A stretch of 64,000 nt of DNA. Origin: an uncultured Endozoicomonas sp. (GTDB lineage Bacteria; Pseudomonadota; Gammaproteobacteria; Pseudomonadales; Endozoicomonadaceae). The notes beneath the pieces are model-generated. The model was not told where the DNA came from, ran no database searches, and saw only the letters and a program-made list of their open reading frames with translations. How positions within the stretch are numbered: the first letter of the stretch is position 1; every line of letters starts with the position of its first letter. The DNA is taken from positions 1 through 64,000 of the forward strand of contig NZ_CANMAO010000012.1 in the NCBI RefSeq assembly GCF_947495845.1. The letters run 5' to 3'. Positions 45,089 to 56,604 of the stretch are shown in pieces. The position numbers were made by a program, and so were the translations under genes.

Positions 45089-45855
45089 TGTCAGCAGCCG
45101 CCAGCCAGAATCAATACTCTTTATTTTCAACCTGCCTTTCGGTGGTTAGAACGGCTATTTTTTATTCGTGTCTGGCGGTATGGACGATCTTTTGGTCCGT
45201 GCTGATGATCTTGCTAATTTCTTTTCTTCCTTTTCGCCAACGTCATCAGTTGTTTGTAAAACCGTGGGCGATTGTTGCGGTTTATCTCTGTCGGTTTATC
45301 TGTGGTATTTCATGGAAGGTGACCGGTAGAGAGAATATTCCTGCTGAACCTTGTGTGGTTATCAGTAACCACCAAAGTGCCTGGGAAGCTTTTTTCCTGC
45401 AAACACTGATAACACCTCAAACGCAGGTTATCAAGCAAGAAATCTTAAACATCCCCTTTTATGGCTGGGCCTTCCGTAAAATCAAACCCATTGCCATTGA
45501 CCGAAAAGATGTTCGTCTAGCCCTTCAGCAAGTTCGTGATCAAGGTAAAGCGGCTCTGGAGCATCGTGTTTGGGTTTTGATTTTCCCTGAAGGTACGCGA
45601 ACACTTCCCGGAGAACCCGGGAAATTCTCCCGGGGTGGTGCCGGTTTAGCGAAAGCTGCTGAAACAAACATTCTACCCATTGCACACAATTCTGGTAGCT
45701 TCTGGCCTAGTCGTGGTTTTTTGAAAAGACCTGGCACTATTCAGGTTGAGGTAGGCAACGTTATCAAGACGGAATCATTAAGTGTTGCGGAAGCGAACGA
45801 TCAGGCGAGAAACACCATTGCTGAATCACTAAAGCGTTTTTATGCCACAAAATAA
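45088..45855 (+). CDS. plsC: 1-acyl-sn-glycerol-3-phosphate acyltransferase (PlsC family)
   Basis: 255 residues with a hydrophobic N-terminal anchor (about 25-50). It acylates lysophosphatidic acid to phosphatidic acid at the inner membrane. The catalytic motif reads NHQSAWE, a variant of H-X4-D with Glu in place of Asp that is common in the Pseudomonas-type enzymes near the origin. The second motif FPEGTRTLPGEP binds the glycerophosphate. Coupled to gmhB; a strong bidirectional hairpin follows. Confidence 0.92.
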   Translation: MSAAASQNQYSLFSTCLSVVRTAIFYSCLAVWTIFWSVLMILLISFLPFRQRHQLFVKPWAIVAVYLCRFICGISWKVTGRENIPAEPCVVISNHQSAWEAFFLQTLITPQTQVIKQEILNIPFYGWAFRKIKPIAIDRKDVRLALQQVRDQGKAALEHRVWVLIFPEGTRTLPGEPGKFSRGGAGLAKAAETNILPIAHNSGSFWPSRGFLKRPGTIQVEVGNVIKTESLSVAEANDQARNTIAESLKRFYATK

Positions 45856-45885
45856 GAAAAGGCCGGGAAGCCGGCCTTTTCTTTA
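45855..45885. terminator. Bidirectional terminator between plsC and gmhA
   Basis: GAAAAGGCCGG and CCGGCCTTTTC form an 11-bp perfect stem around GAAG, flanked by A-rich sequence on the left and T-rich on the right. It can end both the plus-strand plsC transcript and the minus-strand gmhA transcript. Confidence 0.85.
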
Positions 45886-46467
45886 TTCCATATATTTTTC
45901 AATAAGTTGAATCATGATATGGATCGCTTTTATATGTACTTCCTGAATCCGGTCAGCATAACCAAAGTGCGGAACGCGGATTTCAACGTCAGCCGTTCCC
46001 GCCATTTTTCCACCGTCTTTTCCAGACAGAAGAATCACTTTCATACCTTTGGCTCTGGCAGCTTCTACGGCTTTGATAATGTTTCCAGAATTTCCGCTGG
46101 TGCTAATTCCGAACAACACATCCCCTTCCCTACCCACCGCTTCAACATAGCGTGAGAAGACGTAATCGTAACCAAAGTCATTGGATACACAGGAGATATG
46201 ACTTGGATCGGAAATCGCAATGGCAGGATAGCCAGGACGATTTTCTCTGTAACGACCGGTCAGCTCTTCTGCAAAGTGCATAGCATCACAATGGGAACCG
46301 CCATTACCGCAGGACAGTACCTTACCACCGTCTTTAAAACTGTCAGACAATAGTCGTGCAGCTTGATCAATGGCATCGAGGTTAGTTTCATCATCGAGAA
46401 ACCGGTTAAGAACAACTGCTGCCTCTTCCAGCTCCTGCCGGATAATTGCTTTAAATTCTGAGGACAT
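45883..46467 (-). CDS. gmhA: Sedoheptulose-7-phosphate isomerase GmhA
   Basis: 194 residues from ATG 46467 (GTG three codons earlier is possible). First step of ADP-heptose synthesis. It follows E. coli GmhA closely: [20 protein letters not shown] (zinc/active-site region), [31 protein letters not shown] and [18 protein letters not shown]. These distinguish it from the related DiaA, which lies elsewhere in most genomes. It is not transcribed with gmhB but lies within 0.8 kb of it. Confidence 0.95.
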   Translation of the reverse strand: MSSEFKAIIRQELEEAAVVLNRFLDDETNLDAIDQAARLLSDSFKDGGKVLSCGNGGSHCDAMHFAEELTGRYRENRPGYPAIAISDPSHISCVSNDFGYDYVFSRYVEAVGREGDVLFGISTSGNSGNIIKAVEAARAKGMKVILLSGKDGGKMAGTADVEIRVPHFGYADRIQEVHIKAIHIMIQLIEKYME

Positions 46468-46493
46468 AAACAACACACCCTAAAGCAAATTCT

Positions 46494-46518
46494 AAAAAAA
46501 TACCGGCTTAACGCCGGC
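46494..46518 (-). terminator. Rho-independent terminator after gyrB
   Basis: On the minus strand GCCGGC, GTTAA loop and GCCGG form a GC-rich stem followed by TATTTTTTT. It sits 13 bp after the gyrB stop and upstream of gmhA. Confidence 0.75.
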
Positions 46519-46530
46519 ATTGAAATGATT

Positions 46531-50083
<3,553 letters not shown>

Positions 50084-50170
50084 ATTTAGTTTATATCCGG
50101 GCCGGACAGGTGGCCGGATCAGGATGGAGTAAGTGAAAAGACTGAAAACTCAGCCTTTTCACAAACTACT

Positions 50171-51274
50171 TTACAGCCGCATGGGCATCACAACGTAGGT
50201 AGAATCCCCAGATTCAGATTCTTCCAGCAGTGCACTGCTGTTTGGATCGGATAAGGTCATCTTAATAGTGTCGCCGGAAAGTACCGACAGCACATCCAGC
50301 AAATAGCTGACGTTGAAACCCATTTCCATAGTTTCGCCGTGATAAGCCAGGCTCATCTCTTCTTCAGCTTCTTCCTGCTCTGGGTTATTAGCCATAACCT
50401 TAAGCTGACCATCGGAAAGTATCAGGCGAATACCACGATACTTTTCGTTGGATAGAATAGACGCACGCTGAAATGCATGGCGCAATTCCTGACGATCCCC
50501 GATGATAACCTTGTTACCACCTTTTGGAATGACTCGATCATAATCAGGGAATTTACCGTCCACCAGTTTGGAGGTGAACATAAACTCGCCAGTTTTCGCA
50601 CGGATGTGGTTGGCGCCCAAGGTGATATGAACACTTTCATCACCTTCCGTCAGAAGGCGCGCCATTTCCATGATACCTTTACGCGGTACGATAACTTGAT
50701 GCTTTTCCTGCTGATTGATGTCAGCATCCACACTGCACATGGCAAGACGGTGACCATCAGTCGCTACTGCACGCAGCGAATTCTGGCTCACTTCAACCAG
50801 CATGCCATTCAGGTAATAACGAACATCCTGCTGAGCCATGGCAAACGCCGTGCGATCAATCAGACGACGCAAACGGGACTGACCAATAGTGAAGGAGATC
50901 GAACCGGCTTCTTCTTCAATACTTGGGAAGTCATTGGCTGGCAGCGTGGACAATGTGAACCGTGAGCGCCCAGCTTTCAGTTTGACTCGCTGGTCTTCCT
51001 GCTTAAACTCAATCAGTGTGTTATCCGGCAGGGATTTACAAATATCCATCAGCTTGCGCGCCGGGATGGTAATCTCTCCACCTTCTGCCACATCATCCAG
51101 CGTTACACGACCAACCAGTTCCACTTCCAGATCGGTACCGGTTAACGACAGTTGATCTCCATCAACCACCATCAGCACGTTGGATAACACCGGCAGGGTT
51201 TGTCTACGCTCAACCACACCGGCAACCAGCTGAAGTGGTTTAAGCAATGCTTCCCGATTAATGGTAAATTTCAT
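50171..51274 (-). CDS. dnaN: DNA polymerase III beta subunit (sliding clamp)
   Basis: 367 residues, matching E. coli (366). It forms the dimeric ring that tethers polymerase to DNA. MKFTINREALLKPLQLVAGV and LPVLSNVLM at the N-terminus, RGIRLIL in the third domain and the C-terminal end YVVMPMRL (the hydrophobic pocket and terminal MRL) are characteristic. Between dnaA (72 nt upstream) and recF. Confidence 0.99.
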   Translation of the reverse strand: MKFTINREALLKPLQLVAGVVERRQTLPVLSNVLMVVDGDQLSLTGTDLEVELVGRVTLDDVAEGGEITIPARKLMDICKSLPDNTLIEFKQEDQRVKLKAGRSRFTLSTLPANDFPSIEEEAGSISFTIGQSRLRRLIDRTAFAMAQQDVRYYLNGMLVEVSQNSLRAVATDGHRLAMCSVDADINQQEKHQVIVPRKGIMEMARLLTEGDESVHITLGANHIRAKTGEFMFTSKLVDGKFPDYDRVIPKGGNKVIIGDRQELRHAFQRASILSNEKYRGIRLILSDGQLKVMANNPEQEEAEEEMSLAYHGETMEMGFNVSYLLDVLSVLSGDTIKMTLSDPNSSALLEESESGDSTYVVMPMRL

Positions 51275-51346
51275 CGCTTTCCTTCTCTTGGCTAACTGGG
51301 AAGGGCGATCAACATCACGCCCTAAAACTCTATTAAAAACAATTAA

Positions 51347-52918
51347 TTAACTGGTAAGGGAACGCAACAGATTTTTGTAATCACTTTTGATCTCATTATC
51401 TGCTTCCACCAGTTCCTTCACTTTACGGCAGGCATGGAGCACTGTCGTGTGATCACGGCCACCGTAGGCATCACCAATCTCAGGCAGGCTGTGACTGGTT
51501 AATTCTTTCGAGAGCGCCATGGCGATCTGACGAGGTCTGGCTACGGAACGACTGCGACGCTTGGACAGAATATCCGTCACCTTGATCTTGAAATACTCAG
51601 CCACCGTTCTCTGGATATTATCTATACTGACTTGTTTATCCTGCAATGCCAACAGGTCTTTCAGAGACTCGCGAATCAGGTCAATATCAATACGCCGCCC
51701 CATAAAGTGAGCACTGGCAATAACCCGTTTCAAAGCCCCTTCCAGCTCACGAACATTGGAACGAATCCGCTGAGCAATAAAGAAAGCCGCCTCATGGGGA
51801 AGCTCTACTTTATGCTGCTCTGCCTTCTTCATCAAAATAGCAACACGGGTTTCTAATTCCGGCGGTTCAACCGCAACGGTTAAGCCCCAACCAAACCGGG
51901 ATTTCAACCGTTCTTCAACGCCGTTAATTTCTTTCGGGTAACGATCGCAGGTCAGAATCATCTGCTGACCACCTTCAAGCAACGCATTAAAGGTATGGAA
52001 GAACTCTTCCTGGGAACGTTCTTTGCCCGCAAAGAATTGGATATCATCAATCAATAATGCATCAACAGAACGATAGTACTTCTTAAAGTCATTGATAGCG
52101 TTCAGCTGTAGCGCTTTGACCATATCCGCTACAAACCGTTCGGAGTGAAGATAAACAACTCTGGCATTACGATTTTGTTTAACCAGAGAGTTACCCACCG
52201 CATGCATCAAGTGAGTCTTACCAAGACCAACGCCACCGTATAAAAAGAGTGGGTTGTAGGAAGAGCCCGGATTTTCAGACACCTGCTTTGCTGCCGCCAA
52301 CGCTAACTGGTTCGACTTACCTTCAACAAAAGTATCGAAGGTAAAACCTGTGTTCAGGGAACTGTGGTGTTTGATGGAGCCTTCCACAACCACTTGCCTT
52401 GGTGGTGGGGCAGCCGGTTCCTCATGATCAACACTGCTCTCTTTTAAAGGGTTAACCTTTATCTGGGCAGACTCTTTCTCAATCTCGGCAACAAGATCGG
52501 GTTCAGGCGTTTCATCTTTCGCTACCGGTAAAGACGAGACCAGCTCATGAGTCACCACAGACTGCTCTATAGCAGCTTGTTTTAAAGGGTTCTCTATGGG
52601 TCTATCGGAAACTGAAATCGTTGCTGGCTCCGACTCCCTGACGCGAGTTGTGCGCTTGGTCAAAGACGCCGGGCGACGGTTGGAAACCGCCAGAGCGACC
52701 GCAGGGGATTCGCCATCGGATAACTCATCCAGAATTTCTTCAATTCGTGGCAGAAACTTCTCTTTAACCCAGTCTGCAACAAAACGGTTAGGTGCCAGCA
52801 GGCAGAGGTCGTAATCGTCCCCCATCACTTTCAAAGGCCGAATCCAGGTATTGAACTGCTGGGAAGACAGTTCATCCTGCAACATGTTAATGCATTTCTG
52901 CCATAGCTCGAGAGGCAC
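51347..52918 (-). CDS. dnaA: Chromosomal replication initiator DnaA
   Basis: 523 residues from GTG 52918, chosen because AGGAG lies 7 nt upstream and [29 protein letters not shown] is the normal domain I start; the frame runs 17 codons further without support. Domain II (about residues 85-190) is long and low-complexity. Domain III is AAA+ with Walker [15 protein letters not shown] and Walker [16 protein letters not shown]. Domain IV has the DnaA signature [15 protein letters not shown] for box recognition. It initiates at the adjacent DnaA-box region. A box at 53062-53070 lies in its upstream region and suggests autoregulation. Confidence 0.98.
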   Translation of the reverse strand: MPLELWQKCINMLQDELSSQQFNTWIRPLKVMGDDYDLCLLAPNRFVADWVKEKFLPRIEEILDELSDGESPAVALAVSNRRPASLTKRTTRVRESEPATISVSDRPIENPLKQAAIEQSVVTHELVSSLPVAKDETPEPDLVAEIEKESAQIKVNPLKESSVDHEEPAAPPPRQVVVEGSIKHHSSLNTGFTFDTFVEGKSNQLALAAAKQVSENPGSSYNPLFLYGGVGLGKTHLMHAVGNSLVKQNRNARVVYLHSERFVADMVKALQLNAINDFKKYYRSVDALLIDDIQFFAGKERSQEEFFHTFNALLEGGQQMILTCDRYPKEINGVEERLKSRFGWGLTVAVEPPELETRVAILMKKAEQHKVELPHEAAFFIAQRIRSNVRELEGALKRVIASAHFMGRRIDIDLIRESLKDLLALQDKQVSIDNIQRTVAEYFKIKVTDILSKRRSRSVARPRQIAMALSKELTSHSLPEIGDAYGGRDHTTVLHACRKVKELVEADNEIKSDYKNLLRSLTS

Positions 52919-53039
52919 AGGCGATCTCCTACTTTCCTGATACAGATCAAGATCTGATACGGGTATCACTGAAGCCGGTCAGACAGCCTGCTGAAGACCT
53001 TCAGGTTCGTTAAGGATAAGGGTAAATAGATAAAAAGAA

Positions 53040-53400
53040 ATTGTATCCTTTTTGGATAAAGTTATCCACATAGAGATTGGAAGCTGAACTTACCAATAAA
53101 AATAAAATTTATTATATATATCAATAACTTGAATAAACCTAAGCAGGTTTTACCAGATATATATGTTATCAACTAAAAGCTGTGGAAAGCCCCGTTAATG
53201 AGTACCCTTGAATCTTATGTTCTTCCTGTGGGTAACATGACCAGGATTTCCTCTGTGGATAAACAGCCTTCTTATCCACAAGACACTAAGATGAAAGCAA
53301 CAGAATACAGAGAGGCTTTAGACAACTACATGCACACGATCAATCCCTTATAAAACCTGGGCAAAAGCCACTTATCCACACAAAAGTGCCACCGTAATAA
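53040..53400. other. oriC: Replication origin (oriC) with DnaA boxes and AT-rich unwinding region
   Basis: The 700-bp dnaA-rpmH gap has no gene. Perfect DnaA boxes: TTATCCACA at 53062-53070, 53272-53280 and 53372-53380, and the inverted TGTGGATAA at 53254-53262. A one-mismatch TGTGGGTAA lies at 53227-53235 and a weak TGTGGAAAG near 53181. Between boxes, 53095-53165 is almost pure A/T (TTTATTATATATATCAATA), a good candidate duplex-unwinding element. The rest of the gap (53400-53540) is AT-rich with a GAGATAAATCTC palindrome. Confidence 0.88.
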
Positions 53401-53557
53401 TTACATCTATTTCTAATACACATCACATAAGAGATAAATCTCTTATCTATATAAGTAAGAAAACATTTCACCTGAATAAATTCCACTTCTATATAGGCAA
53501 CGCAAAAGACATAGTGTAAACAACAGTGCTACTACGGTGCTTCTTGACAAATGCAAA

Positions 53558-53586
53558 TTGACGCCCCCTCTTCAATTACTTAGAAT
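53558..53586 (+). promoter_or_regulatory. Promoter of rpmH-rnpA
   Basis: TTGACG (53558-53563), a 17-bp spacer and TAGAAT (53581-53586) give a good sigma70 promoter about 40 bp before the rpmH ATG. An overlapping TTGACA (53544-53549) lacks a matching -10 at proper spacing. Confidence 0.7.
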
Positions 53587-53624
53587 GCCCGTCTTTTGTA
53601 AGTCCATAAAGACGAGATAACCCG

Positions 53625-53759
53625 ATGAAAAGAACTTTCCAGCCAAGCAACCTGAAGCGTAAACGTACTCATGGCTTCCGTGCGCGTATGGCTACCAAGA
53701 GCGGCCGTGCACTTATCAATCGCCGTCGTGCTAAAGGACGTAAGCGTCTGTCTGCGTGA
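53625..53759 (+). CDS. rpmH: Ribosomal protein bL34
   Basis: 44 residues: [19 protein letters not shown] at the start, then [20 protein letters not shown], the nearly invariant L34 sequence. A small basic protein of the large ribosomal subunit. It is first in rpmH-rnpA-yidD-yidC, reading away from the origin. Confidence 0.99.
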   Translation: MKRTFQPSNLKRKRTHGFRARMATKSGRALINRRRAKGRKRLSA

Positions 53760-53791
53760 TTGACGCCTGCGGCTCTGTAAAGAGCGTCAGC

Positions 53792-54163
53792 ATGGGTCAA
53801 TCGTTTAGCCGTGATAAACGGCTATGTAGCTCGGCTGATTTCAAACAGGTATTTGATACAACGGATATTAAGGTATCCAGCCAACAACTGTTGATACTGG
53901 CAAAAGCCAATGTGCTGGGTCAGGCAAGACTGGGGTTGGTGGTTGCCAAGAAAAATATTCGTACCGCTGTTGGCCGAAACCGGGCCAAGCGCCATATCCG
54001 GGAAACCTTTCGTCTCAAACAGGATGAAATAGGTGACCTGGATATTGTCGTTTTAGTCCGCCGGGGTTTTCACGAACTGACGGACAGCGAGCAAAACCAA
54101 CTGCTTAACAAGCAGTGGCAGCGACTAAAGCGCAAACGGAGTGAGAGGCAGCAGCAAGCCTGA
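53792..54163 (+). CDS. rnpA: Ribonuclease P protein component
   Basis: 123 residues from ATG 53792, where MGQSFSRDKRLCSSADFKQVF matches the usual N-terminus; a GTG at 53756 overlapping the rpmH stop would add 12 residues. It assists the RNase P RNA in 5' maturation of tRNAs. The RNR-type core RAKRHIRETFRLKQ (about residue 66) and LVVAKKNIRTAVGRNR are visible. A 279-bp gap separates it from yidD, whereas these genes normally abut. Confidence 0.96.
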   Translation: MGQSFSRDKRLCSSADFKQVFDTTDIKVSSQQLLILAKANVLGQARLGLVVAKKNIRTAVGRNRAKRHIRETFRLKQDEIGDLDIVVLVRRGFHELTDSEQNQLLNKQWQRLKRKRSERQQQA

Positions 54164-54442
54164 CGTTCACCTCCGTTGGTATCCGACCTGTCTGGATGAC
54201 AGGCCAGAGCACCGCAACAGGGTATTCGTGGTTTTAACGCATGTTTTAACTAATGAACACATCCTGTTTGGCTCAACTAGGTCTGAAAGACGTGCATCAA
54301 CAGACAATACGGATTCATCGTGATTCATTGTTTGTGGGTAAGCCGCCTCAGGGCAGTGAATTAAAGCAAGCTTTCTCAGGTTGTTTCTTAGGAGATTTCT
54401 CAAGAAGTGTCTCAGAAAGTATTGATCGAATAAGGCATCTGT
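54164..54442. other. Unassigned gap between rnpA and yidD
   Basis: These 279 bp separate two genes that usually overlap. It contains a small hairpin (CCTGTC, TGGAT, GACAGG near 54187-54203). An open frame at 54253-54492 (79 codons) lacks a ribosome-binding site and resembles no family I recognise, so I do not call it a gene. Confidence 0.4.
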
Positions 54443-54769
54443 ATGGTCAGATTGGCAAGCATCCCAAGGGAGCTATTGGTGGGCTTAATTAAAGTCTATC
54501 GTTATGCCATCAGTCCACTGCTGCCCAGTCGATGCCGCTTTTACCCCTCATGTTCCGCCTATGGCCTGGAAGCCCTAAATCGTCATGGTTTTCTGACTGG
54601 CAGCAAGCTGACCTTGCTCCGGCTACTGAGGTGTCACCCCTGGCATCCAGGAGGATTTGACCCGGTACCGGAAAAAGATTCTGGTGAACATCGGAATCAC
54701 TCAGACAATCATATTCACTCATCTGAATGTGTGGCCCGGAACTCATGGATTTCCAAAGAACACTCCTGA
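54443..54769 (+). CDS. yidD: Membrane protein insertion efficiency factor YidD
   Basis: 108 residues. A small amphipathic protein that helps YidC-dependent insertion. The family core is clear: IKVYRYAISPLLPSRCRFYP, SCSAYGLEAL and RLLRCHPWHPGGFDPVP. The C-terminal tail beyond the core is longer than usual (about 30 residues) because it reads into the yidC start region (25-bp overlap). Confidence 0.95.
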   Translation: MVRLASIPRELLVGLIKVYRYAISPLLPSRCRFYPSCSAYGLEALNRHGFLTGSKLTLLRLLRCHPWHPGGFDPVPEKDSGEHRNHSDNHIHSSECVARNSWISKEHS

Positions 54770-56412
54770 TTGGTGCCATTGCTGTCGTCGGTGTTTTAAC
54801 ACTGCAGCAGTGGAACGCAGATTATCCCGGTACGTCGAAATCGACCGCCGTGACCCAATCCGTTTCCAGCACGCTCGCTGGCTCCGATATGCCGTCACTG
54901 TCCAGTGACAATGCAATTCCTTCTACTAATACTACGGGTGCTTCCAAGCCTTCTACTGATCTGATCAGTGTGAAGACCGACACCATTGACGCCCTGATCG
55001 ATCCGGCCGGTGGTGATATTATCAGTCTGAGTCTGCCTGAATACCCAGCCTGGTTACCAGAAGATGGTGAAACATCGGTACCGTTCCAGTTGCTGGTAAA
55101 CAGTCCTGACTGTCTGGGTGAGCAAACCTGTGTATTTACTGCCCAGAGTGCGCTGGCAAAATCCGATGGCCCCAACGCTGATAATCAGCGCGGAATCTAT
55201 CAGGTTAAGCAATCCAGCTACACCATGGAAAATGGTCAGGATGCTCTGACGGTTGATCTCTATAAAAATACTGACGGCGTTAACATCACCAAAAGCTTCA
55301 CCTTCTACCGTGATCGCTATGATGTGTCTGTGGATTATAAGATCACCAACAACAGCAACAAGGTGTGGAAAGATCAGTTTTACGCTCAGCTAAAACGCGA
55401 TAACTCTGAAGATCCAAGCCAGTTGAACTCCAAAGCGCCAATGAACACCTTCCTGGGCGCTGCGGTGCATTCCAGTGAAGAGCCTTACAAGAAGCTGGCA
55501 TTTGACGATTCCGCGGATAAACCGTTTAACGAAACCGTGAAAGGTGGTTATGCGGCCATGCTGCAGCACTACTTTGTCAGTGCGTGGATTCCAGACCAGG
55601 ATGCAGACCATAAGTACTATGCCAAGCAAAACAAAGAAGGTTATAACTTTGTTGGTTTCTTTGATAACGCCCTCACAGCACAACCTGGTGAGACGGTAGA
55701 AACCGGTGCGACGTTGTATGTTGGTCCAAAGAATCAGGACATCCTGAAAACCCATGCGGATGGTCTTGAACTGACCGTCGACTACGGCATGCTCTGGTTC
55801 CTGGCTCAGCCGTTGTTTGCCATTCTGAAATGGATTCATTCCATTGTGGGTAACTGGGGTTGGTCCATCATTCTGCTGACGGTACTGGTGAAAGGTATTT
55901 TCTATCCATTGAACGCAACCAGTTTTCGTTCCATGGCGAAAATGCGAAAGCTTGGACCTAAGCTGGCAGAACTGAAAGAACAGTTTGGTGACGATCGTCA
56001 GAAGATGTCGCAGGCGATGATGGAGCTGTACAAGAAGGAGAAGGTCAACCCAATGGGTGGCTGTCTGCCAATTCTTGTTCAGATGCCGGTATTTATTGCG
56101 TTGTACTGGACGCTGCTGGAATCCGTTGAATTACGGCAGGCTCCATGGTTGGGCTGGATTCACGATCTGTCCCAGATGGATCCGTACTTTATTCTGCCGC
56201 TGATCATGGGTGCATCCATGTTTATTCAGCAGATGTTGAACCCGACACCTCCAGACCCTGTTCAGGCAAAAGTGATGAAGATGATGCCTGTCATCTTTAC
56301 CTTCTTCTTCCTGTTCTTCCCAGCTGGTCTGGTACTGTACTGGGTGACGAACAACACGTTGTCGATTATTCAGCAGTACTTCATTACCAAGAAGATCGAA
56401 AGAGAGGGTTAA
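54745..56412 (+). CDS. yidC: Membrane protein insertase YidC
   Basis: 555 residues from ATG 54745 (MDFQRTLLIGAIAVVGVLTLQQW, the normal start; six upstream codons are atypical). It inserts proteins into the inner membrane, with or without SecYEG. N-terminal transmembrane anchor, large periplasmic domain (about 35-350), then the conserved five-helix core with NWGWSIILLTVLVKGIFYPLN (shown here by its parts NWGWSII and FYPLN), KEKVNPMGGCLPILVQMPVF and the final helix before ITKKIEREG. Followed by two stacked terminators. Confidence 0.98.
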   Translation: MDFQRTLLIGAIAVVGVLTLQQWNADYPGTSKSTAVTQSVSSTLAGSDMPSLSSDNAIPSTNTTGASKPSTDLISVKTDTIDALIDPAGGDIISLSLPEYPAWLPEDGETSVPFQLLVNSPDCLGEQTCVFTAQSALAKSDGPNADNQRGIYQVKQSSYTMENGQDALTVDLYKNTDGVNITKSFTFYRDRYDVSVDYKITNNSNKVWKDQFYAQLKRDNSEDPSQLNSKAPMNTFLGAAVHSSEEPYKKLAFDDSADKPFNETVKGGYAAMLQHYFVSAWIPDQDADHKYYAKQNKEGYNFVGFFDNALTAQPGETVETGATLYVGPKNQDILKTHADGLELTVDYGMLWFLAQPLFAILKWIHSIVGNWGWSIILLTVLVKGIFYPLNATSFRSMAKMRKLGPKLAELKEQFGDDRQKMSQAMMELYKKEKVNPMGGCLPILVQMPVFIALYWTLLESVELRQAPWLGWIHDLSQMDPYFILPLIMGASMFIQQMLNPTPPDPVQAKVMKMMPVIFTFFFLFFPAGLVLYWVTNNTLSIIQQYFITKKIEREG

Positions 56413-56456
56413 CCTCTCTTTTAGAGCAAAGCAGCGCAAGGCTGCTTTGCTTTCTT
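56401..56456 (+). terminator. Two consecutive terminators after yidC
   Basis: AGAGAGG-GTTAA-CCTCTCT with TTTT (56401-56422) includes the yidC stop codon. AGCAAAGCAGC-GCAAG-GCTGCTTTGCT with TTCTTC (56425-56456) follows at once. Two hairpins in series suggest efficient separation from the FimV-like gene. Confidence 0.8.
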
Positions 56457-56604
56457 CATCTTTTCTCTTCTGCTATTTCCCTTTCTAATTAATCCATCTT
56501 CTGTCGTCTTTTTCGGCGTTTCTACAGTTGCCTTCCCCTATACCGATAACCAGAGAGTAATTCGGAATTTCCATTGATGGGCTAACCAGAAAAAGACCAG
56601 AATC

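Noticed and set aside
45883-46467. Annotation of the SIS-domain protein as DiaA.
   Set aside because: The near-complete match to GmhA motifs through [20 protein letters not shown] and [10 protein letters not shown] favours GmhA.
54253-54492. 79-codon frame in the rnpA-yidD gap.
   Set aside because: No ribosome-binding site, no recognisable family and it overlaps the yidD start out of frame.
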